The position numbers were made by a program, and so were the translations under genes. Positions 16,566 through 25,064 of a stretch of DNA of 64,000 bases are shown here, one piece after another. The stretch spans positions 1 through 64,000 of the forward strand of contig JAWWOH010000093.1 of NCBI GenBank assembly GCA_033851845.1, written 5' to 3'. Within the stretch, counting starts at the first letter, position 1. Each line of letters begins with the position of its first letter. Origin of the DNA: RYN-124 sp033851845 (GTDB lineage Bacteria > Actinomycetota > Actinomycetes > Mycobacteriales > SCTD01). The notes beneath the pieces are model-generated. The model was given only the letters and a program-made list of their open reading frames with translations. It ran no database searches and was not told the origin of the DNA.

Positions 16566-17197
16566 GACAGCGCGCCGGCGATGAGCGGTGCCAGGGCCGC
16601 GCCGATCTCGTCGGGTTGCGCAGGGCGAACGTCCGCCCAGCGGACGCCCGCACGCGTCTCGAGCGGCTCGACGGCCAGCCAGCCCGTGCGGGTCGCCAGC
16701 CAGACGACCTGCCCGACGACGGACGGTGGTGCGACCACAGTGGCGTGCAGGCTCCCGATGACGCCCGCCCGTAGCTCCGGTTGGTCCGCGAGGGCGCCGA
16801 TCGGCACGTGCATGGTCGGCATCGAGCTGCGGCCGAGGCTCGGCACGACGCGGGCGAGCTCGGCGCCGAGGCGCTCTGCGGGCCAGGCTGCCACCTCGAC
16901 GTCGGAGTCGCCGGCTCGCACCAGTGATCCTCCGAGGTCGGCGCGGACACCGAGAGCGGCGGCGACATCGCCGACGGTCGATCGGATCAGCACACCGACC
17001 CGCGGCGAGCAGGTGGCCCGCAGGCCCGCCGCGACGGAGGGGTGCACCGCGTGGCCCAGGAGCAAACCGTCGGTGTGGATCCCGCTGGCCTCGGCGTCGA
17101 AGCCTGGCGGCGGCGGCAGGCCGACTCGTGCGCACAGCGCACTGACCTCACCGGCCGGCAGCACGAGCCGGCGGCTCAGCACCGCGGTCGCCGTCAC
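16562..17197 (-). CDS. EspG-like ESX secretion-associated protein
   Basis: A 211-residue soluble protein without signal peptide or membrane helix. The composition, the long alpha/beta pattern and the placement between a WXG-type gene and a secreted-type hydrolase resemble EspG chaperones of type VII systems. The match is by pattern and context, not by a diagnostic motif. It is coupled by GTGA overlaps to both neighbours, so the three genes form one translational unit. Confidence 0.5.
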   Translation of the reverse strand: MTATAVLSRRLVLPAGEVSALCARVGLPPPPGFDAEASGIHTDGLLLGHAVHPSVAAGLRATCSPRVGVLIRSTVGDVAAALGVRADLGGSLVRAGDSDVEVAAWPAERLGAELARVVPSLGRSSMPTMHVPIGALADQPELRAGVIGSLHATVVAPPSVVGQVVWLATRTGWLAVEPLETRAGVRWADVRPAQPDEIGAALAPLIAGALS

Positions 17198-17526
17198 GAC
17201 AGGGCGCCCGTGACGGCGGACCAGCCGGTGGACAGGAGGCGCTGGGCCGCGCGCTCTGCCGCCAGGAGGCGGTCGAGCTCGTGGCGCACTGCTTCGGCGT
17301 GGCGGTGCAATGCCGCGGCCGCGTCGTCGAGCTCGCCTGCGGCGCGCTCCAGGACGCCGCTCTCGTGGGCCACCGCTGCGTGGAACGCGTCGGCGGCCGG
17401 CCCGCGCCAGGTGGCCCAGGCCGACGTCGCGCGGACGTCGGCTGCGCGGTCGCGGACCCGGCCGGCGGCAGCCGAGAGCTGCGTCGCGCGTCGGTGGAGG
17501 CCCTCGGGGTCGCCGTACCAGGACAT
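17194..17526 (-). CDS. WXG100-like small helical protein
   Basis: A 110-residue, two-helix protein with a central WRG turn (W40-R41-G42 in ATWRGPAADAF), the hallmark of WXG100/ESAT-6-like proteins. The second helix is Ala/Glu/Arg-rich with heptad spacing. Members are exported by type VII secretion, usually as dimers. No EccC-type translocase gene is in the window. It is the first gene of a three-gene minus-strand operon, divergent from ybaB. Confidence 0.65.
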   Translation of the reverse strand: MSWYGDPEGLHRRATQLSAAAGRVRDRAADVRATSAWATWRGPAADAFHAAVAHESGVLERAAGELDDAAAALHRHAEAVRHELDRLLAAERAAQRLLSTGWSAVTGALS

Positions 17527-17641
17527 GACGGACACGGTGACAGCGATCGCGCCGCGCTGCAGCAGCCCGGCCGCCGCCTGTGGACAACTCCTGGCCCTAG
17601 GCTCGGCCTCGCCCGCGCACGGCGCCCCGAGGAGACGAGCG

Positions 17642-17968
17642 ATGCCTGCCCAGCCGAACATGCAGCAGCTGATGAAGCAGGCGCAGAAGATGCAGCAGCA
17701 GATGCTGTCGGCGCAGCAGGAACTGGCGGAGACCGAGGTCAGCGGCACCGCCGGTGGCGGCCTGGTCACGGCGACGGTGACAGGTGCGGGCGAGGTCCGC
17801 GCGGTGAAGATCGATCCGAAGGCGGTTGACCCCGACGACGTGGAGAGCCTCGAGGACCTGGTCGTGGCGGCGATCCGCGACGCGAGCCGGGCGGCCTCGG
17901 AGCTGGCCGAGCAGAAGATGGGTCCGCTTACCCAGGGGATGGGCAGCCTCGGCCTGCCCGGGATGTAG
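17642..17968 (+). CDS. YbaB/EbfC nucleoid-associated protein
   Basis: A 108-residue protein with the family's N-terminal Gln/Met-rich helix (NMQQLMKQAQKMQQQM), the VSGTAGGGLVTATVTG beta-hairpin and the VKIDPKAV strand, ending in a Gly/Met tail. It binds DNA as a dimer. The ATG follows GAGGAGACGAGCG. It abuts recR (stop codon immediately followed by the recR ATG), the normal ybaB-recR operon. Confidence 0.95.
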   Translation: MPAQPNMQQLMKQAQKMQQQMLSAQQELAETEVSGTAGGGLVTATVTGAGEVRAVKIDPKAVDPDDVESLEDLVVAAIRDASRAASELAEQKMGPLTQGMGSLGLPGM

Positions 17969-18568
17969 ATGTACGAAGGCGCCGTACAGGACCTGATCGA
18001 CGAGCTCGGCCGCCTTCCCGGCGTAGGTCCCAAGAGCGCCCAGCGCATCGCCTTTCACCTGCTCGCCGCCGACCCCGTCGACGTCCGGCGGTTGGTGTCC
18101 GCGCTGACCGAGGTGAAGGACAAGGTGCGCTTCTGCCGCATCTGCGGGAACGTGAGCGAGCAGGACGAGTGCCGGGTCTGCCGTGACCCGCGCCGCGACC
18201 TGACCGTCATCTGCGTCGTGGAGGAGCCCAAGGATGTCGTCGCGATCGAGAAGACGCGGGAGTTCCGCGGCCGCTACCACGTGCTCGGCGGCGCCATCTC
18301 TCCGATCGAGGGCGTCGGGCCCGACGACCTGCGGGTGCGCGAGCTGATGGTGCGGCTGCAGGACGGCTCGGTGACGGAGCTCATCCTCGCCACCGATCCC
18401 AACCTCGAGGGCGAGGCGACGGCGACGTACCTCGCTCGACTGGTGAAGCCGATGGGGCTGCGCGTGACGCGGCTGGCAAGTGGGCTGCCCGTGGGGGGCG
18501 ACCTGGAGTACGCCGACGAGGTCACCCTCGGGCGGGCGTTCGAGGGCAGGAGGCAGGTCGATGTCTGA
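17969..18568 (+). CDS. recR: Recombination protein RecR
   Basis: A 199-residue protein of normal length. Helix-hairpin-helix LPGVGPKSAQRIAFH (16-30), a C4 zinc finger (C56, C59, C68, C71) and a Toprim domain beginning TVICVVEEPKD, with the family's ATNPNLEGE-like stretch (here ATDPNLEGE). It works with RecF/RecO in gap repair. It overlaps the next gene by 8 bases. Confidence 0.97.
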   Translation: MYEGAVQDLIDELGRLPGVGPKSAQRIAFHLLAADPVDVRRLVSALTEVKDKVRFCRICGNVSEQDECRVCRDPRRDLTVICVVEEPKDVVAIEKTREFRGRYHVLGGAISPIEGVGPDDLRVRELMVRLQDGSVTELILATDPNLEGEATATYLARLVKPMGLRVTRLASGLPVGGDLEYADEVTLGRAFEGRRQVDV

Positions 18569-19094
18569 CGCGCAGCTGGCACAGGATGTGGCGCTCGACG
18601 CGCGGTCCTTCCTCGAGACGCTGGAAGCCGTCGCGGCAGGGGAGGCGGGTGCGCAGGCCATCTCGCTGTTGCTGCTCGATGTCGCGCGCATCTGCGTCGC
18701 CGGCGCTCAGCTCGGTGCGCTGACCGACGTCGTCCTCGAGTCCAACGTCGAGCCGGTCGTCCCGCCCGCTCCGGACATCGACGCACTTCGGGTGCGGCTG
18801 GCCGAAGAGCTCGAGCCCGTCGACGAGTACACCGAGGTCTTCGACCCGTACGGCGACAACGAGCTCGTGCCGTACTTCCTGTCGGACGACCTGACTGAGA
18901 TCGCGGGCGACCTCGTGCACGGGCTGCGGCACTTCGACGCCGGGCGGGTCGAGGAGTCGTTGTGGTGGTGGCAGTTCACCTACCTCAACCACTGGGGCAC
19001 GCACGCGGGGGCAGCACTGCGCGCGTTGCAGTCGGTCGTCGCGCACGCCCGGCTCGACGCGCTGCCTGAGCCGGCCCTCGACCTGGGCGAGTGA
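18561..19094 (+). CDS. DUF5063 domain protein
   Basis: A 177-residue acidic soluble protein. The WWWQFTYLNHWGTHA stretch and LSDDLTEIAGDL are characteristic of the DUF5063 family, which sits downstream of recR in streptomycetes. Function is unknown. The ATG at 18561 has AGGAGG in the right place and overlaps recR. The stop overlaps the next gene as GTGA, extending the ybaB-recR operon. Confidence 0.8.
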   Translation: MSDAQLAQDVALDARSFLETLEAVAAGEAGAQAISLLLLDVARICVAGAQLGALTDVVLESNVEPVVPPAPDIDALRVRLAEELEPVDEYTEVFDPYGDNELVPYFLSDDLTEIAGDLVHGLRHFDAGRVEESLWWWQFTYLNHWGTHAGAALRALQSVVAHARLDALPEPALDLGE

Positions 19095-19969
19095 TCGAGC
19101 TCCGGCCGCTGCTGCCCGAGGACGTTGCTGCTGCCGACGTGATGGCGACGGCCGCTCTCCGCGCCAGTGCCGCGGCGCACGACGCCGGTCACCCGTTGCC
19201 TGCGCGCACGCCGGAGATGGTGGAACGCGGTCGGTATCGCATCGCGCACCTGCAGCGCAGTGACCCGACCGGCGCGTGGATCGCCGTCGACGGTGACAGC
19301 GTCGTAGGCATCGCGCTGGCGCTGCGCCGCGGGCAGATGTGGTTCCTGTCGCTGCTCGCGGTGGCGACCGAGCTGCAGTCACGTGGAGTCGGCAAGCAGC
19401 TGCTCGATGTCTCATTGCGTACGGCGGAAGGTGCCGGCTGCTGCTGGATCCTGTCGACGACGGATCCGAAGGCGGTGCGCCGCTACGCCCTCTCCGGGTT
19501 CGCGCCGCATCCCGGCTACTCCGCCACCGGCCAGCTCGATCGCGCGCTCCTGCCAGGGGATCTCGCCGTCCGCGACGGCGACTGGGCGACGGACGGGCAG
19601 CTGGTGGACGACGTCGTCACGCAGCTGCGCGGGGCGCCGTACGGCCCTGATCTCGGCGCGATGCAGGCCACCAGCCAGCAGCTGCTGGTCGCCGAGGACG
19701 GTCGCGCCCGCGGGTTCGCCGTCGTCCGCAACGGTGCTGTCGGGTCACTCGGCGCGACCACTCCCGCGCTGGCCCAGCGGCTGCTCTGGGCGGTCCTCGC
19801 TCGCGCGGACCAGTCCGAGATCACCCTCGACTGGCTGACCGCCGATCAGCAGTGGGCCATCGAGGTGGCGCTCGCGGCGCGGCTGTCGCTGGGGCCCGGC
19901 CCGTCGTCGTGCCGGCGGTCGACGCTCGGGCCGATGACGCCGTACCTGCCGAGCGGCGCCTACGGCTGA
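19091..19969 (+). CDS. GNAT family N-acetyltransferase
   Basis: A 292-residue protein. The N-terminal ~155 residues form a GNAT fold with the acetyl-CoA loop ELQSRGVGKQLLD (Q/RxxGxG/A). A second, weaker GNAT-like half follows (AEDGRARGFAVVRNG onwards), suggesting a two-domain member. Substrate is unknown. The GTG start is coupled to the DUF5063 gene. Confidence 0.8.
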   Translation: MIELRPLLPEDVAAADVMATAALRASAAAHDAGHPLPARTPEMVERGRYRIAHLQRSDPTGAWIAVDGDSVVGIALALRRGQMWFLSLLAVATELQSRGVGKQLLDVSLRTAEGAGCCWILSTTDPKAVRRYALSGFAPHPGYSATGQLDRALLPGDLAVRDGDWATDGQLVDDVVTQLRGAPYGPDLGAMQATSQQLLVAEDGRARGFAVVRNGAVGSLGATTPALAQRLLWAVLARADQSEITLDWLTADQQWAIEVALAARLSLGPGPSSCRRSTLGPMTPYLPSGAYG

Positions 19970-19972
19970 TGG

Positions 19973-21091
19973 TCAGGCGACCCGCTGGCCTTTCGGGAGG
20001 TTCCTCGTCGGCGTCGACAGTCGGCGCGTCGTCAGCCACAGCGCCAGCGTCGCAAGCAGAACGTCGAAGGAGAGCCCGTACGGCCACACCGGTCTGCGTT
20101 TCGGCGCGGCGCTCCGCGTGTCGGTCAGCGGGGTGTAGCTGAACGACGCGACGTTCCGCGCCGGCGGCTTGCGCAGGTCGCGGACCGCGCGGCCGATGCC
20201 GCCGAGCGGGTCGAGGTCGCGGGCGTCCTGGACGTAGTCGCCGCCGTTCGCCCGTCGCCGCTTCTCCTCGGCCGACAGCGGCGACAGCTGCGGCGCCGCA
20301 TCGGCGAGGATCACGAACGGGTTGGGTGCCAGCAGCCACCACGTGCGGTCGGTGCGGGCACGTGACTCCTGCATTGGCGTGGGACGCCCGCATGTCCCGA
20401 GGATCTGCGCCCGCAAGATCGGGTCCATCTTGGCCAGCTGACTGGTGTCGGGGCACGGCTGCGCGCCGTAGGTCTCCGTGTACTTCTCCGTGGTGATCGC
20501 GGTCGTCAGGGCGAAGCAGATGAGCGTGCCGATGGTGAGTGCGAAGACGGCGAGGTAGGCCAGCACGCCCGACGTCGTCGTACGCGACAACAGCGCAGAG
20601 AGCGCGAGCGACACGGCACAGACCGTGCCGAGCAGCAACGCGAGCACGACCGTGACCACGACGACCCGCCCGACCGGCACGCCCTTCTGCGTGACGGCGT
20701 AACCGACCAGCGGGAGGCTGAGGGCGAGGAAGACGAGGGCGGTGCCCCACGCCGCCGCGAACTTGCCGAGGCAGATGTCCGCTGCCGACAGCCGCGTCAC
20801 CTGAAGAGTCGCCAACGTGCCGCGCTCCCGATCGCCGTTCACCGACTGAGCGGCGAGGGCGGGAACGACGAGCAGTGCGAGGCCGAGGACGAACAGCATC
20901 AGTCCGCCGTAGATCACGATGCCCTTGTCGACGATGTCATCGCGCGTGAAGCCGCCGAGCGCGGCCCGCAGCAGCGACGTGAACAGCAGCAGGATGGCGA
21001 ACCAGATGCCCAGCAGCCAGCGCCACCGCCCGGCCCGGATCCGCAGCCGGAACTCCTGCTTCGCGACGGTGGTGATCCCGTGCGGGCTCAT
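19973..21091 (-). CDS. ABC transporter permease
   Basis: A 372-residue membrane protein of the ABC-2 exporter type: TM1 after a short cytoplasmic start (RWRWLLGIWFAILLLFTSLL), the conserved cytoplasmic DRERGTLATLQVTRLSAADI loop, four more helices, a large loop and a final helix near the C-terminus. The start overlaps the ATPase stop (ATGA). It forms an exporter with the ATPase; the substrate is unknown. It converges on the GNAT gene with a 3-base gap. Confidence 0.88.
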   Translation of the reverse strand: MSPHGITTVAKQEFRLRIRAGRWRWLLGIWFAILLLFTSLLRAALGGFTRDDIVDKGIVIYGGLMLFVLGLALLVVPALAAQSVNGDRERGTLATLQVTRLSAADICLGKFAAAWGTALVFLALSLPLVGYAVTQKGVPVGRVVVVTVVLALLLGTVCAVSLALSALLSRTTTSGVLAYLAVFALTIGTLICFALTTAITTEKYTETYGAQPCPDTSQLAKMDPILRAQILGTCGRPTPMQESRARTDRTWWLLAPNPFVILADAAPQLSPLSAEEKRRRANGGDYVQDARDLDPLGGIGRAVRDLRKPPARNVASFSYTPLTDTRSAAPKRRPVWPYGLSFDVLLATLALWLTTRRLSTPTRNLPKGQRVA

Positions 21092-22008
21092 TGGGTCAGC
21101 TCCAGGTATGCCGCCTCGAGGGCGCCTCCGAGCGGCTGGCACGACACGACGGGTACGCCGTCGCGGACGAGGCCGGTCAGGAGCGCGGCGGCCGCTTCGT
21201 CATTGGCGAGTCGTACGTCGACGCCGGCCGGCGTGGGCGCGTCGTGGTCGTAGCCGTTCCTGGTGAGTGCGGCGACCAGCGCATCCGGGTCGAGCGCGCG
21301 GAGCCGCCACGGCCGGGCGACCGTTCCCTCCGGCAGCTGGTCGAGCCGGTGCTCCCCGACGGTGATGCCGCGGTCGACGAACACGACCCGGTCGGCGAGC
21401 TCCTCGAGGTCGCCCAGCAGGTGGCTCGACACGACCACCGCGGTGCCGCCGGCGGCGAGTGAGCGCAGCAGCTGCCGGAGCTCGACCCGGCTGCGCGGGT
21501 CGAGGCCGGAGGCTGGTTCGTCGAGCAGCAGCACCTGCGGTTCGTGGACGAGCGCACGGGTCAGGCCGAGCCGCTGCTTCTGCCCGCGCGACAGCAGGTG
21601 CACCGGCCGGCCGGCGAACTCCGTCAGCCGGGCCAGCTCGAGCAGCTCCTGGGTCCGGGCCCGCGCCTTCGCGGCACCGAGGCGGTAGGCGTCGGCGAAG
21701 AACTGCACGTACTCGCGCGCCGTCAGGTTGTCGTAGAGACCGAAGACGTCCGGAGACCAGCCCATCCGCGCACGCACCGCGTCGGGCTCGCGCACCGGGT
21801 CGAAGCCGGCGACCCGCACCTGCCCCGCGTCCGGGACGAGCAGCGTGGCCAACACCAGCAGCAGCGTCGTCTTCCCCGCGCCGTTGGGTCCGACGAGTGC
21901 GGTGACCTCACCCGGCGCGGCGGTGAGATCGATGCCGCGTACGGCTTCGACCGCGCCGAAGCTTCGTCGTACACCGCTTGCGACGACTCCCGTGCCGGCT
22001 TCGGTCAT
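21088..22008 (-). CDS. ABC transporter ATP-binding protein
   Basis: A 306-residue ATPase with Walker A GPNGAGKTT, Q-loop WSPDVFGLYDN, signature LLSRGQKQRL (LSRGQ instead of LSGGQ, acceptable for this subfamily), Walker B VLLLDEPASGLDP and H-loop SSHLLG. A C-terminal extension of ~90 residues follows. The ATG at 22008 leaves 37 bases to the divergent ask gene. Partner of the downstream permease. Confidence 0.93.
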   Translation of the reverse strand: MTEAGTGVVASGVRRSFGAVEAVRGIDLTAAPGEVTALVGPNGAGKTTLLLVLATLLVPDAGQVRVAGFDPVREPDAVRARMGWSPDVFGLYDNLTAREYVQFFADAYRLGAAKARARTQELLELARLTEFAGRPVHLLSRGQKQRLGLTRALVHEPQVLLLDEPASGLDPRSRVELRQLLRSLAAGGTAVVVSSHLLGDLEELADRVVFVDRGITVGEHRLDQLPEGTVARPWRLRALDPDALVAALTRNGYDHDAPTPAGVDVRLANDEAAAALLTGLVRDGVPVVSCQPLGGALEAAYLELTQ

Positions 22009-22045
22009 GGGCGCACCGTAGAGCGTCGTCGGTAGTCTGAGGGCC

Positions 22046-23299
22046 ATGGGACTCGTCGTGCAGAAGTACGGCGGGTCCTCTGTCTCCGATGCCGAGCGCA
22101 TCAAGCGGGTCGCGGAGCGGATCGTCGCCACGAAGAAGGACGGACACGACGTCTGCGTCGTCGTGTCCGCCATGGGTGACACGACCGACGAGCTGCTCGA
22201 TCTTGCCCAGCAGGTGTCGCCGCTCCCGCCGGGCCGCGAGCTCGACATGCTGCTGACCGCCGGCGAGCGCATCTCGATGGCGTTGCTCGCCATGGCGATC
22301 CAGTCGCTGGGGCTGTCGGCGCGCTCGTTCACCGGCTCACAGGCCGGCGTGATCACCGACTCGTCGCACGGCCGGGCGCGGATCATCGACGTGACGCCCG
22401 GTCGCATCACCGAGGCGATCGCCAAGGGCCACATCGCCATCGTCGCGGGCTTCCAGGGCGTGAGCCAGGACACGAAGGACATCACCACGCTCGGCCGCGG
22501 GGGCTCGGACACGACCGCAGTGGCACTGGCAGCCGCGCTCGGCGCCGAGGTGTGTGAGATCTACAGCGACGTCGACGGGGTCTACTCCGCGGATCCGCGG
22601 ATCGTCGCCAACGCGCGGCACCAGAAGACGGTGTCGTATGAGGAGATGCTGGAGCTGGCAGCCTCCGGCGCCAAGATCCTGCACCTGCGCTGCGTGGAGT
22701 ACGCCCGGCGCTACAACGTCCCGCTCGTCGTGCGCTCGTCGTTCTCAACCAACCCCGGCACCCTCATCACAGGAGACATCCCCGTGGAGCAGGCCATCAT
22801 CAGCGGCGTCGCCCATGACCTCACCGAGGCGCGCGTGACCGTGGTCGGAGTCCCGGACAAGCCGGGTGAGGCGGCGGCCATCTTCCGCGCGGTCGCCGAC
22901 GCCGAGGTCAACATCGACATGATTGTGCAGAACGTCTCCGGAGCGACGGACCGCACCGACATCTCGTTCACGCTGCCCAAGAGCGATCTCGCCACCGCGA
23001 TGGCGTCGCTGTCCAAGCTGCAGGCCGCGGTCGGGTTCGAGCAGCTGCTCTCCGACGAGCACATCGGCAAGGTGTCGCTGGTCGGTGCCGGGATGAAGTC
23101 GCACCCAGGAGTGACCGCGACCTTCTTCGAGGCCCTCGCGAAGGCCGGCATCAACGCCGAGGCGATCAGCACGTCGGAGATCCGCATCTCCGTGGTGTGC
23201 CGAGACACGTCCGTCCCGGTCGCGGTCCGCGCGATCCACGAGGCGTTCGAGCTCGGCACCGACACAGAAGCGACGGTGTACGCCGGCACGGGTCGCTAG
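22046..23299 (+). CDS. ask: Aspartate kinase (alpha and beta products)
   Basis: A 417-residue enzyme phosphorylating L-aspartate, the first step to lysine, threonine, methionine and diaminopimelate. The N-terminal kinase starts VVQKYGGSSVSDAERI, the family signature, and carries GRGGSDTTAVALAAALGAE. Two ACT domains follow from about residue 265 (VTVVGVPDKPGEAAAIFRAV). Length is that of the actinobacterial feedback-regulated alpha subunit. An internal ribosome site and GTG at codon 247 would give a separate regulatory beta subunit. asd is not adjacent, but follows ~3.2 kb downstream. Confidence 0.96.
   Translation: MGLVVQKYGGSSVSDAERIKRVAERIVATKKDGHDVCVVVSAMGDTTDELLDLAQQVSPLPPGRELDMLLTAGERISMALLAMAIQSLGLSARSFTGSQAGVITDSSHGRARIIDVTPGRITEAIAKGHIAIVAGFQGVSQDTKDITTLGRGGSDTTAVALAAALGAEVCEIYSDVDGVYSADPRIVANARHQKTVSYEEMLELAASGAKILHLRCVEYARRYNVPLVVRSSFSTNPGTLITGDIPVEQAIISGVAHDLTEARVTVVGVPDKPGEAAAIFRAVADAEVNIDMIVQNVSGATDRTDISFTLPKSDLATAMASLSKLQAAVGFEQLLSDEHIGKVSLVGAGMKSHPGVTATFFEALAKAGINAEAISTSEIRISVVCRDTSVPVAVRAIHEAFELGTDTEATVYAGTGR
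22771..22786 (+). promoter_or_regulatory. Internal ribosome site and GTG start for aspartokinase beta subunit
   Basis: AGGAGA lies seven bases before an in-frame GTG at 22784 inside ask. Translation from there gives a 171-residue product starting (V)EQAIISGVAHDLTEARVTV. In Corynebacterium glutamicum the lysC beta subunit starts at the homologous place. The site and frame are visible; use in this organism is inferred. Confidence 0.7.
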
Positions 23300-23321
23300 C
23301 AGCGCCGCGTACGGTCCACCC

Positions 23322-24590
23322 ATGGCATCTTCAGCCGCGGTGGAACCTGCCTGGTGGCAGACCGCGCCCGAGCATGCCCTGCAGACGCTGGCCGACGATG
23401 CGGTTCTCGCCGCGCCTCACGAGCTGGCGGGGCTGATCGACCGCTGTGCTCGCGGCATGGGTGCCCGTGGTGCCACCGCCTACCTCACCGACATGAAGCA
23501 GCAGATGCTGGTCCCGTTCGTGGCTCGCAGCGGAGCCGGCAATGACAGCCAGCTCACGCAGCTCTCCGTGGACGCGACGCTCGCCGGCCGTGCGTACCAG
23601 ACGTTCGAGCTGCAGACGCAGGACGCGGGCGTCGAGGGCATGCGGGTCTGGCTGCCGTTGCTGCTCGGCACCGACCGGCTCGGCGTGCTGTCCCTCGTGC
23701 TGGATGACGGCACCGACCTGCAGGCGGACGGCGGGCGGCTCGCCGCGCTGTTCGGGCGGCTCGCTGCTCGTGCCGCTTCGCTGATCGCGTCGAAGTCACC
23801 GTACGGCGACACGATGGTAAGTCTGCGCCGGGGGGCGGAGATGGGCTTGGCCGCGGAGATGCAGTACTTGCTCTTGCCACCTCTGACGTTCGCGAGCCAG
23901 CCGGTCACTCTCGCTGCGGCGCTGGAGCCTTGCTACTACGTCGCCGGGGACACCATCGACTACGCGGTGGATGCCGGCCGGACCCGCGTTGCGATGTTCG
24001 ACGGAATGGGGCACGGCCTGCAGAGCGCGCAGTGCGCCGTACTGACGATCGCGGCGTACCGAAACGCCCGGCGCTGCGGCCGGACACTGACGGAGACGCT
24101 GCACACGGTCGACGAGACGCTGCTGGAAGGGCTGGCGGGCGAGGTCTTCAGCACTGCCGTGATGCTGGAGCTCGACACGGACACGGGGCGCCTCGAGTGG
24201 GTCAACGCCGGCCACCCCGAGCCGTTGTTGCTTCGCGACGGCAAGCTCATCAAGGCCTTGCACGTGGAACCGCGAGCGCCCCTGGGCCTCGGCCACCTGC
24301 TTCTCGACGATGCTGCGGTGATCGGGCTCGAGCAGCTCGAGCCGGGGGACCGGATCCTGCTGTTCACCGACGGGGTGGTCGAAGCCCGCTCCCCGGGCGG
24401 CGACTTCTTCGGCGTCGAGCGGCTGGCGGACCTGGTGATCCGGCACCTCGCCGGCGGCCTGTCGGCACCGGAGACGATCCGGCGGGTGGTGCGCGAGCTG
24501 CTCGAGCACCAGCAGGGGCAGCTCACCGACGATGCGTCGCTGCTGCTCCTTGAATGGCGGAGCGGGAGCGAGGGCGACCTCGTCGCCTAG
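23322..24590 (+). CDS. GAF-SpoIIE serine phosphatase
   Basis: A 422-residue soluble protein. Residues ~30-150 look like a GAF sensor. The rest is a PPM/SpoIIE phosphatase with EMQYLLLPP, the metal motifs DTIDYAVDAGRTRVAMFDGMGHG (in part: AMFDGMGHG) and WVNAGHPEPLLLRDG, and the terminal DDASLLLLEWR. Such RsbU-like enzymes dephosphorylate anti-anti-sigma factors. No sigma or anti-sigma partner is adjacent. The stop converges on and overlaps the DUF1003 stop. Confidence 0.88.
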   Translation: MASSAAVEPAWWQTAPEHALQTLADDAVLAAPHELAGLIDRCARGMGARGATAYLTDMKQQMLVPFVARSGAGNDSQLTQLSVDATLAGRAYQTFELQTQDAGVEGMRVWLPLLLGTDRLGVLSLVLDDGTDLQADGGRLAALFGRLAARAASLIASKSPYGDTMVSLRRGAEMGLAAEMQYLLLPPLTFASQPVTLAAALEPCYYVAGDTIDYAVDAGRTRVAMFDGMGHGLQSAQCAVLTIAAYRNARRCGRTLTETLHTVDETLLEGLAGEVFSTAVMLELDTDTGRLEWVNAGHPEPLLLRDGKLIKALHVEPRAPLGLGHLLLDDAAVIGLEQLEPGDRILLFTDGVVEARSPGGDFFGVERLADLVIRHLAGGLSAPETIRRVVRELLEHQQGQLTDDASLLLLEWRSGSEGDLVA

Positions 24591-24979
24591 GAACGCTCGG
24601 TCAGCAAGCGCCGGTGCAGCTCCTCGGTCAAGGCGTGGATCTCCCGGGTCAGCTGGGTGTTCGTCTTGAGCTCGAGCTCCTGTTCCTGGAAGTCGTGGTC
24701 GGCCTTGGCCTGCTGGAACGACGCAGCCCGGTTCTGGCCGATCATCACGAAGGTGGACAGGAAGATCGCCTCGAGGGAGACGGTCAGCGTGAGAGTGGGC
24801 CAGGGGTTCGACTCGACGAACAGCATCCAGACCACGAACGCGGCGATGTGTACGTAGACGAACTTCATCGACCCCGCGAACGAGGTGATCGCGTCCGCGA
24901 TCCGCAGCTGGACGTCTGCCGCGCGAGTCTCGCGGTGCGCGACGACGACAGGGTGCTGCTGGGGCGTTGTCTGCGTCAT
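24587..24979 (-). CDS. DUF1003 membrane protein
   Basis: A 130-residue protein with two transmembrane helices (VYVHIAAFVVWMLFV and LTVSLEAIFLSTFVMIGQNR) and a C-terminal coiled coil rich in Gln/Glu (about residues 88-128). The pattern is that of DUF1003. Function is unknown. It is a single-gene unit between convergent and divergent neighbours. Confidence 0.85.
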   Translation of the reverse strand: MTQTTPQQHPVVVAHRETRAADVQLRIADAITSFAGSMKFVYVHIAAFVVWMLFVESNPWPTLTLTVSLEAIFLSTFVMIGQNRAASFQQAKADHDFQEQELELKTNTQLTREIHALTEELHRRLLTERS

Positions 24980-25064
24980 GGGGCCACTGTGCCGTGCCCG
25001 GACCCCAACCCTCGGTAGGCCGCCTCAGGCAGGAAAACGTGGCGGCGCGGCGAAGTCCTCCCGT

